DNA of 64,000 nt from Sulfotelmatobacter sp963788225 (GTDB taxonomy: Bacteria > Acidobacteriota > Terriglobia > Terriglobales > Acidobacteriaceae). This document shows, piece after piece, positions 26,908 through 36,203 of this stretch. Under the pieces are notes generated by a model, which had not been told where the DNA came from, made no database searches, and worked only from the letters and a program-made list of their open reading frames with translations. Both the position numbers and the translations under genes were made by a program. Every line of letters begins with the position of its first letter. Position 1 is the first letter of the stretch. The DNA is taken from contig CAWBGI010000003.1 in NCBI GenBank assembly GCA_963788225.1, positions 868,001-932,000 of the forward strand. The letters are read 5' to 3'.

Positions 26908-28200
26908 TCAAGGTTTGGCAGGCGAGGCTGAAGTTGGCTTCGCCAACTCCCCCTCCTTCATGATGAAAACGAAGGGGCTGGGCACATAATCCGTAATCAC
27001 CCCCAGGACGTCGATCATAGCTCCGGCCGCCGGCGGATGCAGCATGGGTTTCGCCATACTGATCTGGATGTCAGCCTTGTTCGCCTTCTGGTTATCGTCG
27101 GTCATCGCCGCCTGAATCGAGCCCGACGTCGCGGAGATCACCTTGACAGGAATTTTCAGCCTTGCAGCCCCCTGCTTTTCCTTCTCCAGAATCGACTGCA
27201 TCACTTTGTCCGCAGCTTCTTTGTTGGCCGGCGAGGCGTCGCGGAAACTCAACACATACTCCCAATCGCCGAACGAAAGATCGCCCGGAGCATTATCCTG
27301 CAGTGCTTTCACGGCAATTTCCGCGCCTGTGGGAGCAGGTTTCACAGAAAAATCGGATGGCTGTTCCGCCTGCTTCGCGGCGGTCGCGGTCAACTGGTCC
27401 CACCCATCTTCGCCACCGTGATACCTGCGGTACTTCGCCTTGCCGTAAGCCTCAATTGACTTCTGCGCGGTGGCGTTGCCCTGCGCCAGCAGATAGGCTT
27501 TGGCAATATCCCAGAAACCATTCGGATCCAGCGGCTTCATCTCCAGTTCGGCGACGGAGAGTTGATAAACATCCTGCAAGTTGTTTGGGTCGCTCTCGAC
27601 CGACTTCATGTAGTGGTCGCGAGCCGCCGGATAATCCTTCGCCTGCAGCGCGGCAAAGCCAGCCGCTCCCTCGAAGATCGACGCCATCTGCTTGCGCAGA
27701 CTCCCGAAGTCCGCATCCGACATGCCTTCCGGCTTTTGCCACCCCGGCAAAGCCTTCAAGCCTTTCTCCGCATCCGCACCAGCTTCTGCCAGCGCTTTGG
27801 TATCACCCTGAGTTGCCAGTGCGCGATCCAGGGCCGTCACAACCGCGAGCGCGCGGACGTGGCCGGGGTCAAGTTCGATAAGCCGGTTGGCAGTGCTCAT
27901 TAGCTTGGTTTGGTTCCCAGCCTGCTGGTAGGCGGCCATCGCCTGTTCCATGGCATCGATCTTAACCACGCTGCCCGGATAATGAGCGACGAAAGCCTCC
28001 ATGGCGGCGGCTCTTTGTGCCGGGTCCTGCGTGTTCAGCGCGGCCATGTAGGCGTTGTATTCAGGGGGATCTTTAATCACCTTCTGACCAGCCGGCGGAC
28101 TCGTCTGCCCAAGAACTTGCGTCGAATGAAACCAGCCCGGCGCGAAAAAAAATAAGACAAGGAGGAACTTAGGGAACAACTTTGCCAAGGTGTGACGCAT
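26908..28200 (-). CDS. Secreted TPR-repeat protein
   Basis: 430 residues from ATG 28198-28200; signal peptide MRHTLAKLFPKFLLVLFFFA ending near VLGQ. TPR-like helices run from about residue 35 to 250 (VKIDAMEQAMAAYQQAGNQ, ANRLIELDPGHVRALAVVTA, KDYPAARDHYMKSVESDPNN). The C-terminal 130 residues form a separate domain (LSFGDWEYVLSFRDASPANK, MIDVLGVITDYVPSPFVFIM) seen in acidobacterial TPR proteins. Periplasmic scaffold, function unknown. Confidence 0.7.
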   Translation of the reverse strand: MRHTLAKLFPKFLLVLFFFAPGWFHSTQVLGQTSPPAGQKVIKDPPEYNAYMAALNTQDPAQRAAAMEAFVAHYPGSVVKIDAMEQAMAAYQQAGNQTKLMSTANRLIELDPGHVRALAVVTALDRALATQGDTKALAEAGADAEKGLKALPGWQKPEGMSDADFGSLRKQMASIFEGAAGFAALQAKDYPAARDHYMKSVESDPNNLQDVYQLSVAELEMKPLDPNGFWDIAKAYLLAQGNATAQKSIEAYGKAKYRRYHGGEDGWDQLTATAAKQAEQPSDFSVKPAPTGAEIAVKALQDNAPGDLSFGDWEYVLSFRDASPANKEAADKVMQSILEKEKQGAARLKIPVKVISATSGSIQAAMTDDNQKANKADIQISMAKPMLHPPAAGAMIDVLGVITDYVPSPFVFIMKEGELAKPTSASPAKP

Positions 28201-28287
28201 TCCGGTGATCTCCGAATTGGCACGAAGAATAGCAGACGGCTCTGCCTTCGCGTAGATTCCAGCCGGACACATCCCGAAGTGTTCGCC

Positions 28288-29385
28288 TCACCCCTTCTCC
28301 AGAGCCAAGCTCAACCCATCCAGCGACAACGACCGCAGCAGGTTGCGCCGCATGCCGCGTTCCACTTCCGCTAATCGGTCGGAAGCGGCAGCGATCCATT
28401 CGAAATCCGCCGCCTCAGCCATCTTCACCAGCGGGCTCTGAATGTCGGTGTTGTGAACCATCGCAGCCGCTCCCGACCCCAGAAACATCAGATCGCGCAG
28501 CAGCGAATAAAGTGTGCGGAGTAGCCGCTCCGTCTTCTCCCGCCCCTCAGCTCCAGCGCGATAGGATTCCGTGATCTTAAACAGCGCTGTGTGCTCGCCC
28601 CCCAGCAATGCCGAATTGAGAATGGCCAGCGCGTCGGCGCGCGCAGCGACATAGGCCTCCACATCGAAGCTGCGAGCCCGGCCCAGCGCGCCTTCGCTTA
28701 ATCGCGCAACCAGCGCCCGCTGCGGCGCCTTCCACTCCGGACGATGCTCAGCCAGGTAGCGCTCCACTTCCTCCACCGGCACAGCCCCAAGCGGAAACGC
28801 CATGGCCCGAGATCGAATCGTAGGCAGCAGTTCGCCCGGATTTTCCGACAGCAAAAAAATCGTAGCGAACTCCGGAGGCTCCTCCAGAACCTTCAGTAGA
28901 GAATTCGCCGCCTCCTTCATGAAAGCGGAGTCAGTAAAGATGTAGACCCGCTCCCGCGCCTCCGCCGGCCGGTAATAGATAGTCTCAATCACCCGCCGCA
29001 CCTGATCCACTTTGATCATCATCTGTGGAGGATCGGGAGGCACAACCAGCACATCCGGATGAGTCTGCACAAACAGCCGCGTATCTTTCTTATCGGCTTC
29101 GCGCAAACCCTCGCGCGCCTCCACGGCTTCGGCAAAGCGCGCGTCGAGATCGGCAGCCAGCGCAATGCGCCGGCAGTTCGCGCATTGCCCGCAGAAATCG
29201 GGCAGCCCGTCAGTCTCAGCAGGCGCCAGACAATTCAGAGCCTGCGCCAGCATAAGAGCCAGCGTGTACTTGCCCGCCCCCCGCGCCCCCGAAAGAATCA
29301 CCGCGTGCGGAAACCGCTCCCGCGCCAGCATCTCGCGCAAGCGCTGCACCGTCTCGGCATTCCCGTGAAAATCAGAAAATCCCAC
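28288..29385 (-). CDS. holB: DNA polymerase III delta' subunit
   Basis: 365 residues from GTG 29383-29385, preceded by AAAGGAG; the longer open frame upstream overlaps vapC and is unlikely to be used. AAA+ clamp-loader subunit: GFSDFHGNAETVQRLREML, a P-loop variant SGARGAGKYT, a four-cysteine zinc module (CGQCANCRRI), LLKVLEEPPEFATIFLLSEN with SRAMAFPL (SRC-like sensor 1 region). Opens and loads the sliding clamp. It begins 11 bp after vapC; tmk lies beyond vapBC. Confidence 0.88.
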   Translation of the reverse strand: MGFSDFHGNAETVQRLREMLARERFPHAVILSGARGAGKYTLALMLAQALNCLAPAETDGLPDFCGQCANCRRIALAADLDARFAEAVEAREGLREADKKDTRLFVQTHPDVLVVPPDPPQMMIKVDQVRRVIETIYYRPAEARERVYIFTDSAFMKEAANSLLKVLEEPPEFATIFLLSENPGELLPTIRSRAMAFPLGAVPVEEVERYLAEHRPEWKAPQRALVARLSEGALGRARSFDVEAYVAARADALAILNSALLGGEHTALFKITESYRAGAEGREKTERLLRTLYSLLRDLMFLGSGAAAMVHNTDIQSPLVKMAEAADFEWIAAASDRLAEVERGMRRNLLRSLSLDGLSLALEKG

Positions 29386-29396
29386 TCTTCGCTCCT

Positions 29397-29789
29397 TTAG
29401 CGAATAATGTGAATCGGAACCCCAAAGCTGACGTTCTTCCATGCGCGGTCTGCCGTATAGACGGGAGCCTTAAGTGCTATCCCGAGTGCGAGGCAAGCGC
29501 GGTCTCCCAATGAGAGCCCTAGGGGACGAGTCTTCGGCAGCAGTCCGCCCGCGATCTTGGCCTGTTCCTTGTCAAAATCGACGATCTCCGGGACGGGAGC
29601 GAGCACAGCTTCCCACGCTTCTGTGGCGCCAATTCCTCGGCCAACCAGTTTGCCATACACCTCGGCAATGTTCACCACGCTCATGACAGCGCTCTCCAGC
29701 AAATCAAATTGCTGAGTGAACACTTCCGCCCCCGCTTCTTGATGGAGAATCGCGAGCAGTGCCGACGAATCAAGCACGATTCTATTCAC
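29397..29789 (-). CDS. vapC: VapC-type PIN-domain toxin
   Basis: 130 residues. PIN acidic site: IVLDSSALLAILHQE (first Asp), VNIAEVYGKL (Glu), LSLGDRACLALG (Asp) and VYTADRAW (Asp). Such toxins are ribonucleases, often cutting tRNA or rRNA. Start overlaps the antitoxin gene by 8 bp. Confidence 0.9.
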   Translation of the reverse strand: MNRIVLDSSALLAILHQEAGAEVFTQQFDLLESAVMSVVNIAEVYGKLVGRGIGATEAWEAVLAPVPEIVDFDKEQAKIAGGLLPKTRPLGLSLGDRACLALGIALKAPVYTADRAWKNVSFGVPIHIIR

Positions 29790-30048
29790 GCTTCGCGGCC
29801 TCGCGGCGCTCGGCGATCAACTCGTCTACCAGAGAAGTGCGCCGGGGCACATGTGCATGCACCAGTTGCTGCGCTTTGGCGAGACGCTGCCGCAAAGTGG
29901 TGATGCGCAGTTCATCGTTTTCGATGCGGAGTACAACTGTGTCGCCGGATCGGATACCAAGGGCGCGGCGGAACGAAGAGGGGATAACAATCCGCCCGTT
30001 TTCGTTGATGCGGGTATGGCTCTCATCGACATTCATGACATTTGTCAT
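29782..30048 (-). CDS. vapB: VapB-type AbrB/MazE-fold antitoxin
   Basis: 88 residues. Swapped-hairpin AbrB fold: TRINENGRIVIPSSFRRALGI followed by RSGDTVVLRIENDELRI. The C-terminal tail (VHAHVPRRTSLVDELIAERR) would wrap the toxin. Probably represses its own promoter together with VapC. Palindromic tgtcataatatgtcatga lies just before the start (30044-30061) and may be the operator. Confidence 0.88.
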   Translation of the reverse strand: MTNVMNVDESHTRINENGRIVIPSSFRRALGIRSGDTVVLRIENDELRITTLRQRLAKAQQLVHAHVPRRTSLVDELIAERREAAKRE

Positions 30049-30111
30049 AATATGTCATGATCTACACGAATGTCAAATTCTAAGTGCGTGACAACCATGG
30101 CCACCTGACAA

Positions 30112-30813
30112 TCAAAGCTTAACAGCCGCCAGCTTCAGCTTCCGCCCGATAACTTCAATAATCCGCCGATGCGTCTGCCCGGGAGTGCCGCTGGCATCAA
30201 CCGCCACAACCCGCTGCGGTTCTCTGGAGGCAATAGCCTGATAGCCTGCCCGCACCCGCGCGAAGAAGGCGCGGTTCTGCTGCTCGAAGCGGTTTTCATC
30301 AATATGCTTCCCCGCGCTCTTGTTTGGAATATGATTCGCCCCGCGCGACGCGGCCTGGTTCCGCCGCCGCGCCCGCCCCACGCTCATCGCCGGGTCTGAC
30401 TCCAGCAGGATCGTCAGATCAGGCTGCAACCCTCCGCAAAGCAGACGATGCAGTTCCATCACCGCCGCGCCGCCCAGCTTCCGTCCCCACCCCTGGTAAG
30501 CCTCGGTCGAGTCGGTGAAGCGGTCGCAAAGCACAATCTGCCCATGCTCCAGCGCCGGCAGGATGACCTCTGCAATGTGCTGCGCCCGCGAAGCGAACAT
30601 CAAAGCCATTTCCGCCCGCGGCGCCAGCCCCTCGGTCAACGAGTCCAGCAACACTCGCCGAATCTTCTCGCCCGTAGCCGTTCCCCCTGGCTCCCGAGTC
30701 TCCACCACCTTATGCCCAGCCGCCCGCAGCACGGACGCCAGTTTGCGCATCTGCGTGCTCTTGCCAGTCCCGTCGAGTCCTTCGAACGTGATAAATTTCC
30801 CGCGCCGCGCCAT
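30112..30813 (-). CDS. tmk: Thymidylate kinase
   Basis: 233 residues. P-loop FEGLDGTGKST; the substrate motif TREPGGTATGEKIR; LCDRFTDSTEAYQGWGR (DRx motif); a lid region RARRRNQAASRG. Phosphorylates dTMP to dTDP for DNA synthesis. Slightly longer than usual because of a basic insert after the lid (about 155-185). Usually adjacent to holB; here vapBC lies between. Confidence 0.9.
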   Translation of the reverse strand: MARRGKFITFEGLDGTGKSTQMRKLASVLRAAGHKVVETREPGGTATGEKIRRVLLDSLTEGLAPRAEMALMFASRAQHIAEVILPALEHGQIVLCDRFTDSTEAYQGWGRKLGGAAVMELHRLLCGGLQPDLTILLESDPAMSVGRARRRNQAASRGANHIPNKSAGKHIDENRFEQQNRAFFARVRAGYQAIASREPQRVVAVDASGTPGQTHRRIIEVIGRKLKLAAVKL

Positions 30814-31174
30814 CTTGGGGATGATACCAGCCTGTCATCTTGAGCGGAGTCTGCCGAAGAACGAGGGGGGCGGTTCACGCGCGTTTCCATTTCCACACCG
30901 AGGCTGCCCCTCGTCGCGGTTTCGACGAGTGGGTGCCACGAACTCCGCCGCCCATTGGTTTCTCCGCTCGGGGCACATATTCCCCATCCACCACGACTAT
31001 TCCGCAATTGAACTCATCCTTCGGCACTTAAGGCCAAAACCATTGCGCGACCGGGAGCGGTCTGTTAGCCTCATATAGTTGTTTCTACTGTGTTGAATCG
31101 TTGCGACCGCGTGCCGTTATCCGCAGGTCTCGCCACACGCAAGGTCCAAAGCAGTTTTCTAAGGAGATCAAATT
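30814..31174. other. Intergenic region upstream of metK
   Basis: Divergent promoters for tmk and metK should lie here. A TCATCTTGAGCGGAG repeat (30833-30875 region) of the dispersed family, and a GACGAGTGGGTGCCACG palindromic remnant near 30925, occupy the middle. AAGGAG at 31161-31166 serves metK. I looked for a SAM riboswitch and did not find one. Confidence 0.45.
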
Positions 31175-32374
31175 TTGTCCTCAAAGAATCGCATTCTATT
31201 CACTTCTGAATCCGTCACCGAAGGCCATCCCGATAAAATCGCTGACCAGATTTCCGATGCCATCCTCGACGCCTGCCTCACCGAAGACACTTCCAGCCGC
31301 GTGGCCTGCGAAACCCTTACCGCAACCGGCCTCGTAGTCATCGCCGGAGAAATCACCACCAAAGCCTACGTCGATTTTCAGACCGTAGTCCGCGGCACCG
31401 TCGGCGCCATCGGCTACGACAACGCCATCTACGGCTTCGACTGCAACACCTGCGCCGTGATCTCCAGCATCAACAAACAGTCTGGCGACATCGCCATGGG
31501 CGTAGACACCGGCGGCGCCGGCGACCAGGGCATGATGTTTGGCTATGCTTGCAATGAGACGGTCGAGTTGATGCCTACTCCGATTTCTTTGGCGCACAAA
31601 CTTACCATGCGGCTGGCGCAGGTGCGGAAGAATGGGACGCTTCCTTTTTTGCGGCCGGATGGCAAGTCGCAGGTCACGGTGGAGTATGACGAGCAGGGAA
31701 AAGTGAAGCGAGTGGATGCCGTCGTGATTTCCACGCAGCACGCTGAAACTGTGACCAATGACGAGTTGCACGCTGGGATTCAGAAGCAGGTGATTCAGGC
31801 GGTGATTCCGGCGCGTTTGCTGGACGAAGACACGAAGTACCACATCAATCCCACGGGCCGGTTTGTGATTGGCGGGCCCATGGGCGACACGGGTCTGACC
31901 GGGCGCAAGATCATCGTCGATACGTACGGCGGGATGGGGCGGCACGGCGGCGGGGCGTTCAGCGGCAAGGATCCGACCAAGGTGGACCGCTCGGCGGCTT
32001 ACATGGCGCGGCATATTGCGAAGAACATTGTCGCAGCGAAATTGGCCGACCGTTGCGAAGTGCAACTGGCCTACGCCATTGGCGTAGCCGATCCGGTTAG
32101 CGTGCGTGTGGATACTTTTGGCACGGAGAGGGTGGATCCACTGATCATTCCGGATTTGATTCGGGCGCACTTCAAGCTGACGCCGCGCGGGATCATCGAG
32201 TCGCTTGATTTGCGGCGGCCGATCTATAAGAAGACCGCGGCCTACGGGCACTTCGGGCGCAACGATCCGGACTTCACATGGGAGATGACCGATAAGGCGG
32301 CGAAGTTGGCTAGTGATGCCGGTGTACGGGAAACGATGAACTTAAGGAAGTCACCTCAACTCAGATCGTCATAG
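31175..32374 (+). CDS. metK: S-adenosylmethionine synthetase
   Basis: 399 residues starting at TTG 31175 with AAGGAG eight bases upstream. Makes S-adenosylmethionine from methionine and ATP. Signatures: EGHPDKIADQISDAILDA, GAGDQGMMFGYACNET, GGGAFSGKDPTKVDRSAAY. Catalytic His in GHPDK and the P-loop-like GGGAFSGKD are present. The last 20 residues (GVRETMNLRKSPQLRSS) do not resemble the usual C-terminus and may be altered by local sequence change. Works in the same methyl cycle as ahcY 4 kb away. Confidence 0.95.
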   Translation: MSSKNRILFTSESVTEGHPDKIADQISDAILDACLTEDTSSRVACETLTATGLVVIAGEITTKAYVDFQTVVRGTVGAIGYDNAIYGFDCNTCAVISSINKQSGDIAMGVDTGGAGDQGMMFGYACNETVELMPTPISLAHKLTMRLAQVRKNGTLPFLRPDGKSQVTVEYDEQGKVKRVDAVVISTQHAETVTNDELHAGIQKQVIQAVIPARLLDEDTKYHINPTGRFVIGGPMGDTGLTGRKIIVDTYGGMGRHGGGAFSGKDPTKVDRSAAYMARHIAKNIVAAKLADRCEVQLAYAIGVADPVSVRVDTFGTERVDPLIIPDLIRAHFKLTPRGIIESLDLRRPIYKKTAAYGHFGRNDPDFTWEMTDKAAKLASDAGVRETMNLRKSPQLRSS

Positions 32375-32478
32375 ACGGTAGATTCCTCGCTGCGCTAGCG
32401 GGCCGGGTGATGACGTGCGCAGAATAGCGCTCGGACTCTTATCAGAAACCTGGGAAGTGCCGTCTGTTCCCAGTTCTC

Positions 32479-35463
32479 TTACCGACTCCCGAGGGTGACC
32501 TGCATTTTTCCACTTTTGAAGAACGCGGTTGCCTCGTCCAGCACGCGGCGGGTTGCAGGGGGAAGCGATGTGGCCGTGGCACAGTATTGCCGAGCCGCCG
32601 CAAAAAATTCCCTGGTAGTGAAGGCGTGGGCGGGAGCGTGAGCTATCACTGCCTCCACCATTGTGATTCCCATCTTGCGGTAGCTTTCAAACTGCGGTTC
32701 GTTGAAAAACTGGTCCATAGTAGACTCATGGGGAAAATCCTTGTGCGTGGTTGAGTAATTCCGTACGTCGATGGCTTCGCTACCACGTACCAGAGGTTTG
32801 AAATAGATTAATTCGCCATCCTTCACTTGCCGGCCTTCGGGATCATCGTGGCCGTCGACCTCTTTGTAGCAAATGCGAGCAATGGCGCAGTAGATCGCTT
32901 GGGGATTGTTGCCGATGGGGACATAGTTGTGATGGGTAAATTCGATCTGGATTCCCAGGTCGATTCTGATCTTCCGCACGGCATTGCCCAGATCCTCGAA
33001 CTCGAACGCGGAATCCGCCCCGCCGTCGACGACGACGATGCGATGGCAACGGCGCATGACCATCTCATAAAGCGCGAGGTTCTCGAAGTGAGCACCGTCA
33101 GACAATTCGACGAAATTGCCCTTGTCGTTGGTGATCCCAAGGGCTTCATTGAGCAACGGCAGAAGCGCGAATCGGGGCGAGCTGTGCCTGAAAAAGTCTT
33201 CATCCTTGTCGAGCTTCGGGTTAGGAAGCCAGCAACCGAGGCGCACATTGAATAAAGTCATAATCAAGGTGAGCAATGGCGAAGAGTGATATCCCATATT
33301 GGGATTTACGGCGGCACCGCTAATCGCCACCGCCGTTCCTAGAGTTACCCCGTCAACACCGGCGTAAGAGTGGGTTGGCACATATCCTGCGCGAAAGCTG
33401 CCACAATGCAGGGGGCTGAAAGTGAAAGACTCCGCTTTTCGTTGCGTCCAAGCCGTGTTGGTTGTGGCGACGAGATTCAGCGTGGCGTTGATGATGTGCA
33501 GCGGCAAATCACCGCCACCTGGCAGGTCGGCTTCCGGCATGTTGTCGGCGGCATCGAAGTTGGTGAAGAAGTCGGGAGTGCGCAGTTCATTCGAAGCACC
33601 AAGATAGGCGCGGATCAGCCGCGAACGATACATGCCGTGCAAGGAGAAAGTGTTTACGCTGAAGAATAAATTGCAAAAACCCGCGAAGAGTAACAACAGC
33701 GACGCATAGACTAGCCAGCGGGTCCCATTTTCAAAGTTGCCGATAGCCCAGCGATTGACATAGGCCAGTGTGACAGCGAGGAGAAACAGAAACAGCAGTC
33801 CCAGAACGGACGCAACCAGATCAAGGGTCCATGTCGATCCCTGGGTGATCTGCGCTGGCGTGCGGGGGCTCTTCGCGATGAATGCAGCGACCGCTCCGAC
33901 AATTACGGTTAAGGATGCGACTATCCCGTTCACCACGAAGGGTCCGTAAAAGGCGATGAAGGAAGCGGCGAGCCAGCCCACCATCAACAGCATGTGGATC
34001 GCCTTCATTCGCGCCCACCATTCTCGGTTTTCTTCGCTATCTCCGCTGGCCACGATTCCGGTGAACAGCGACGAAGCGGTGAGCAGGATGGCCCATACCA
34101 GAGGGACTCCAAAAACGTACGCTGAGGCGCTGTCCGGCCAGAGATTCTTACCTTTCCAATTTGTCGCGAAGTGCGGGACCTGCAAGAGAGCCGCTTGCAG
34201 GGGATCGGCATAGTGCGCCAAAAGCAGAAGAAGGGCGCTGGTGGCAAGCGCAACGACCGGAACGGCGAGCAGAAAGCAGAAGCAGTCTTTGCACACCTTC
34301 CACGCTGTGTGACCTGCCCGAAGGGCAAAGATGCATCCGTAGAGCGCCGGCACCACCAGGGGAATCCCAATCAAGAACGCGAAATGAAAAGTCGTGCTGA
34401 TAGCGAATACGTTTGCCAGGGAGCGCCACCAGTTCACATCCAGTTGGGGGGACGCGAGCCAGTAAACAACCATGCCAGCGACAACAAAGGTGATGATCAA
34501 ATTGCTGATGAACAGCAATCGTTGCGCTCGCATTCTCGAAATCCATGGTTGGTCCTGGTCCCGCCCATACCAATGCCATTCTTTGGAGAAGGTTTGCACG
34601 AAGCAAAGCAGGACCAGAGCAATGGACAAGGATACGGCGAATGCCCACGTCCACTTGTTTTCCGGCCAGGCACTGCCCGCTGAGGCCAGGTGGCACATGA
34701 CCGAACCGACCAATACCGGAAGACACAAGACTGCGGCAAGAACCGGCAAGAGCATGCAGTTGTTGAGGAACAGGTTGCGCAAGACAGTAGCAGCGAGCGT
34801 CCAGGTATCCACCGTCAATCCGCCAAGACGCGGGGCGAGAAAGCTGGTGTACTCGCGCAGATGGCGCAGGGGCCGCGGCTCGGGATCAACCCCGGTCATG
34901 CCTGACTTAGCGATTTCACTCACAACCCCGGGGTAACCGAGGGGATGCCGCACGGCCCAGGCCATGAACCAACTGCCGATATATCCGCCGCCGGAAACGG
35001 TTGAGAGGAAATTGGTTTTGTGCAGCATACCGGGACGTCCGTTGGAATCGCGCATAGAGAAACGAGCCAGCCCCTGCAGCAATCCCAAGCAGATGGTGGC
35101 GCTGCGTATTCCGCCGCCGGAGAAGCACAGCGCTTCGCGGTCTGCGCGGTGCAGTATGTCGGTGAATTTCTGGTCGGCGGTCTCGCATTCCCACTCCGCC
35201 TTACGGACATTGTTGATTTGCGCGTTTTGCTCTTCTTTTCCCTGCTCTTGCTTTTTGGCGCGGGTGTGGGGCCGCTTGGCCGACCAGTTATCGAGCGCGT
35301 CTTTCGCATCTCCCAGCGCCTTGTATTCCTCAATGACGTGCTGCGTCACTACCTCGTCTCCCGGGCGGGCTTTTCCCTGGGCCTGTAATTCCTCGAGTAG
35401 GACACTGTAGGGCAAAGCGTGATCGAAGACTTCAATCTGCACAAGCTTCTTTTCGCCAAACAT
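32479..35463 (-). CDS. Large multi-pass membrane protein with patatin-like phospholipase domain
   Basis: 994 residues. A cytosolic N-terminus (about 1-110, charged, coiled) leads to the patatin core: oxyanion hole ALCFSGGGIRSATICLG (114-120 glycine-rich) and nucleophile region LSTVSGGGYIGSW (S157 likely). The core is then interrupted by about 400 residues with at least ten membrane helices, after which the second half returns with ELSDGAHFENLALYEMVMRR (catalytic Asp in SDGAHFEN). An acyl hydrolase acting at the membrane is inferred. Catalytic residues appear intact. Patatin proteins serve in lipid turnover and in some antiphage systems; no cyclase or sensor gene is next to it. Confidence 0.75.
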   Translation of the reverse strand: MFGEKKLVQIEVFDHALPYSVLLEELQAQGKARPGDEVVTQHVIEEYKALGDAKDALDNWSAKRPHTRAKKQEQGKEEQNAQINNVRKAEWECETADQKFTDILHRADREALCFSGGGIRSATICLGLLQGLARFSMRDSNGRPGMLHKTNFLSTVSGGGYIGSWFMAWAVRHPLGYPGVVSEIAKSGMTGVDPEPRPLRHLREYTSFLAPRLGGLTVDTWTLAATVLRNLFLNNCMLLPVLAAVLCLPVLVGSVMCHLASAGSAWPENKWTWAFAVSLSIALVLLCFVQTFSKEWHWYGRDQDQPWISRMRAQRLLFISNLIITFVVAGMVVYWLASPQLDVNWWRSLANVFAISTTFHFAFLIGIPLVVPALYGCIFALRAGHTAWKVCKDCFCFLLAVPVVALATSALLLLLAHYADPLQAALLQVPHFATNWKGKNLWPDSASAYVFGVPLVWAILLTASSLFTGIVASGDSEENREWWARMKAIHMLLMVGWLAASFIAFYGPFVVNGIVASLTVIVGAVAAFIAKSPRTPAQITQGSTWTLDLVASVLGLLFLFLLAVTLAYVNRWAIGNFENGTRWLVYASLLLLFAGFCNLFFSVNTFSLHGMYRSRLIRAYLGASNELRTPDFFTNFDAADNMPEADLPGGGDLPLHIINATLNLVATTNTAWTQRKAESFTFSPLHCGSFRAGYVPTHSYAGVDGVTLGTAVAISGAAVNPNMGYHSSPLLTLIMTLFNVRLGCWLPNPKLDKDEDFFRHSSPRFALLPLLNEALGITNDKGNFVELSDGAHFENLALYEMVMRRCHRIVVVDGGADSAFEFEDLGNAVRKIRIDLGIQIEFTHHNYVPIGNNPQAIYCAIARICYKEVDGHDDPEGRQVKDGELIYFKPLVRGSEAIDVRNYSTTHKDFPHESTMDQFFNEPQFESYRKMGITMVEAVIAHAPAHAFTTREFFAAARQYCATATSLPPATRRVLDEATAFFKSGKMQVTLGSR

Positions 35464-35505
35464 GTCGAGCCTCCGTCTCGGCGCTAAATGGAGTTCAGGT
35501 GCGCG

Positions 35506-35787
35506 TTAATTACTCTTCTGCGATCCACCCGGGGCCGGGGATGTTCCCCTACCAGAGCTTTTGCTGGTCGTGGTTTGTGTGTTCTGGCCGGCAATCGTTT
35601 TGATCAGTTTCAACGCGTTGACTCCGACCCCTACGGTGTAAAGATCGCGGTTGCTATGCAACGCCGCGACGAAAGAAAGTACGCTGTACGAGGCGACTGC
35701 TAGATTCCAGGGAATCGTGCTGTAACCGGCGCGGGGAAGCGCTCTACTGGAAGCGGGCGCAAGAATATCGCGGGGAGCGAAGCGTTG
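35506..35787 (-). CDS. Short open frame without a normal start, upstream of the patatin gene
   Basis: A frame ending at TAA 35506-35508 reads GYSTIPWNLAVASYSVLSF, VAALHSNRDLYTVGVGVNAL and KLIKTIAGQNTQTTTSKSS. This looks like real protein with one amphipathic or membrane-close helix and a Ser/Thr/Gly tail. It lies 42 bp upstream of the patatin gene on the same strand. No ATG, GTG or TTG precedes the conserved-looking part in this frame. A TTG in another frame (35798-35800 region) could be joined if one base near 35745 is extra. Partial, shifted or decayed gene; family unknown. Confidence 0.4.
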   Translation of the reverse strand, partial: QRFAPRDILAPASSRALPRAGYSTIPWNLAVASYSVLSFVAALHSNRDLYTVGVGVNALKLIKTIAGQNTQTTTSKSSGRGTSPAPGGSQKSN

Positions 35788-36203
35788 TCAACGGAAAACG
35801 CAGCGAGTCAGAGCTACGGATGAGCGGGGTGCCAAGTCTTAAATTGGGGGTTGGCCTACATTTGCCAGCACGATCTTAACTGAGGTGCCACCCGACCGAT
35901 TAGGGAGGTTGGGCGGGGGTATGGTACATGGGCAAAATTCCTTCCGGGAAAGGTGCGTTTTGCGAAAACAGGACACGGGCATCCCAGCAAGTGCGCCACC
36001 AGGTAGTAGAGGAGAAGGATGTGTGTGGCCAGTCTAACTAAAGTGCACCTCTCGTGGTGGCCCAAAAGTCTCATTCCCATAAGTGTATTTTAGGCATGCG
36101 TGGATTGCGTCGGGATCGTGTATGCTGACAATGACCCTAAGCACTCAAACTACTCTTCGGTAACCAAAACAATTTTCCGCAGTGAAAGCGCCACAGGAGG
36201 CGT
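35788..36203. other. Intergenic region upstream of ahcY
   Basis: About 415 bp. The ribosome-binding site ACAGGAGGCGT precedes the ahcY ATG. I looked for an SAH riboswitch and saw no matching core. No other structure recognised. Confidence 0.4.

Noticed and set aside
31000..31174. SAM riboswitch upstream of metK
   Set aside because: No recognisable SAM-I or SAM-II core; only a normal ribosome-binding site is visible.
35488..35703. 71-codon plus-strand ORF
   Set aside because: It is the complement of the better minus-strand frame and has no coding character.
35788..36203. SAH riboswitch upstream of ahcY
   Set aside because: I could not find the conserved stems or core; absence is based on inspection only.
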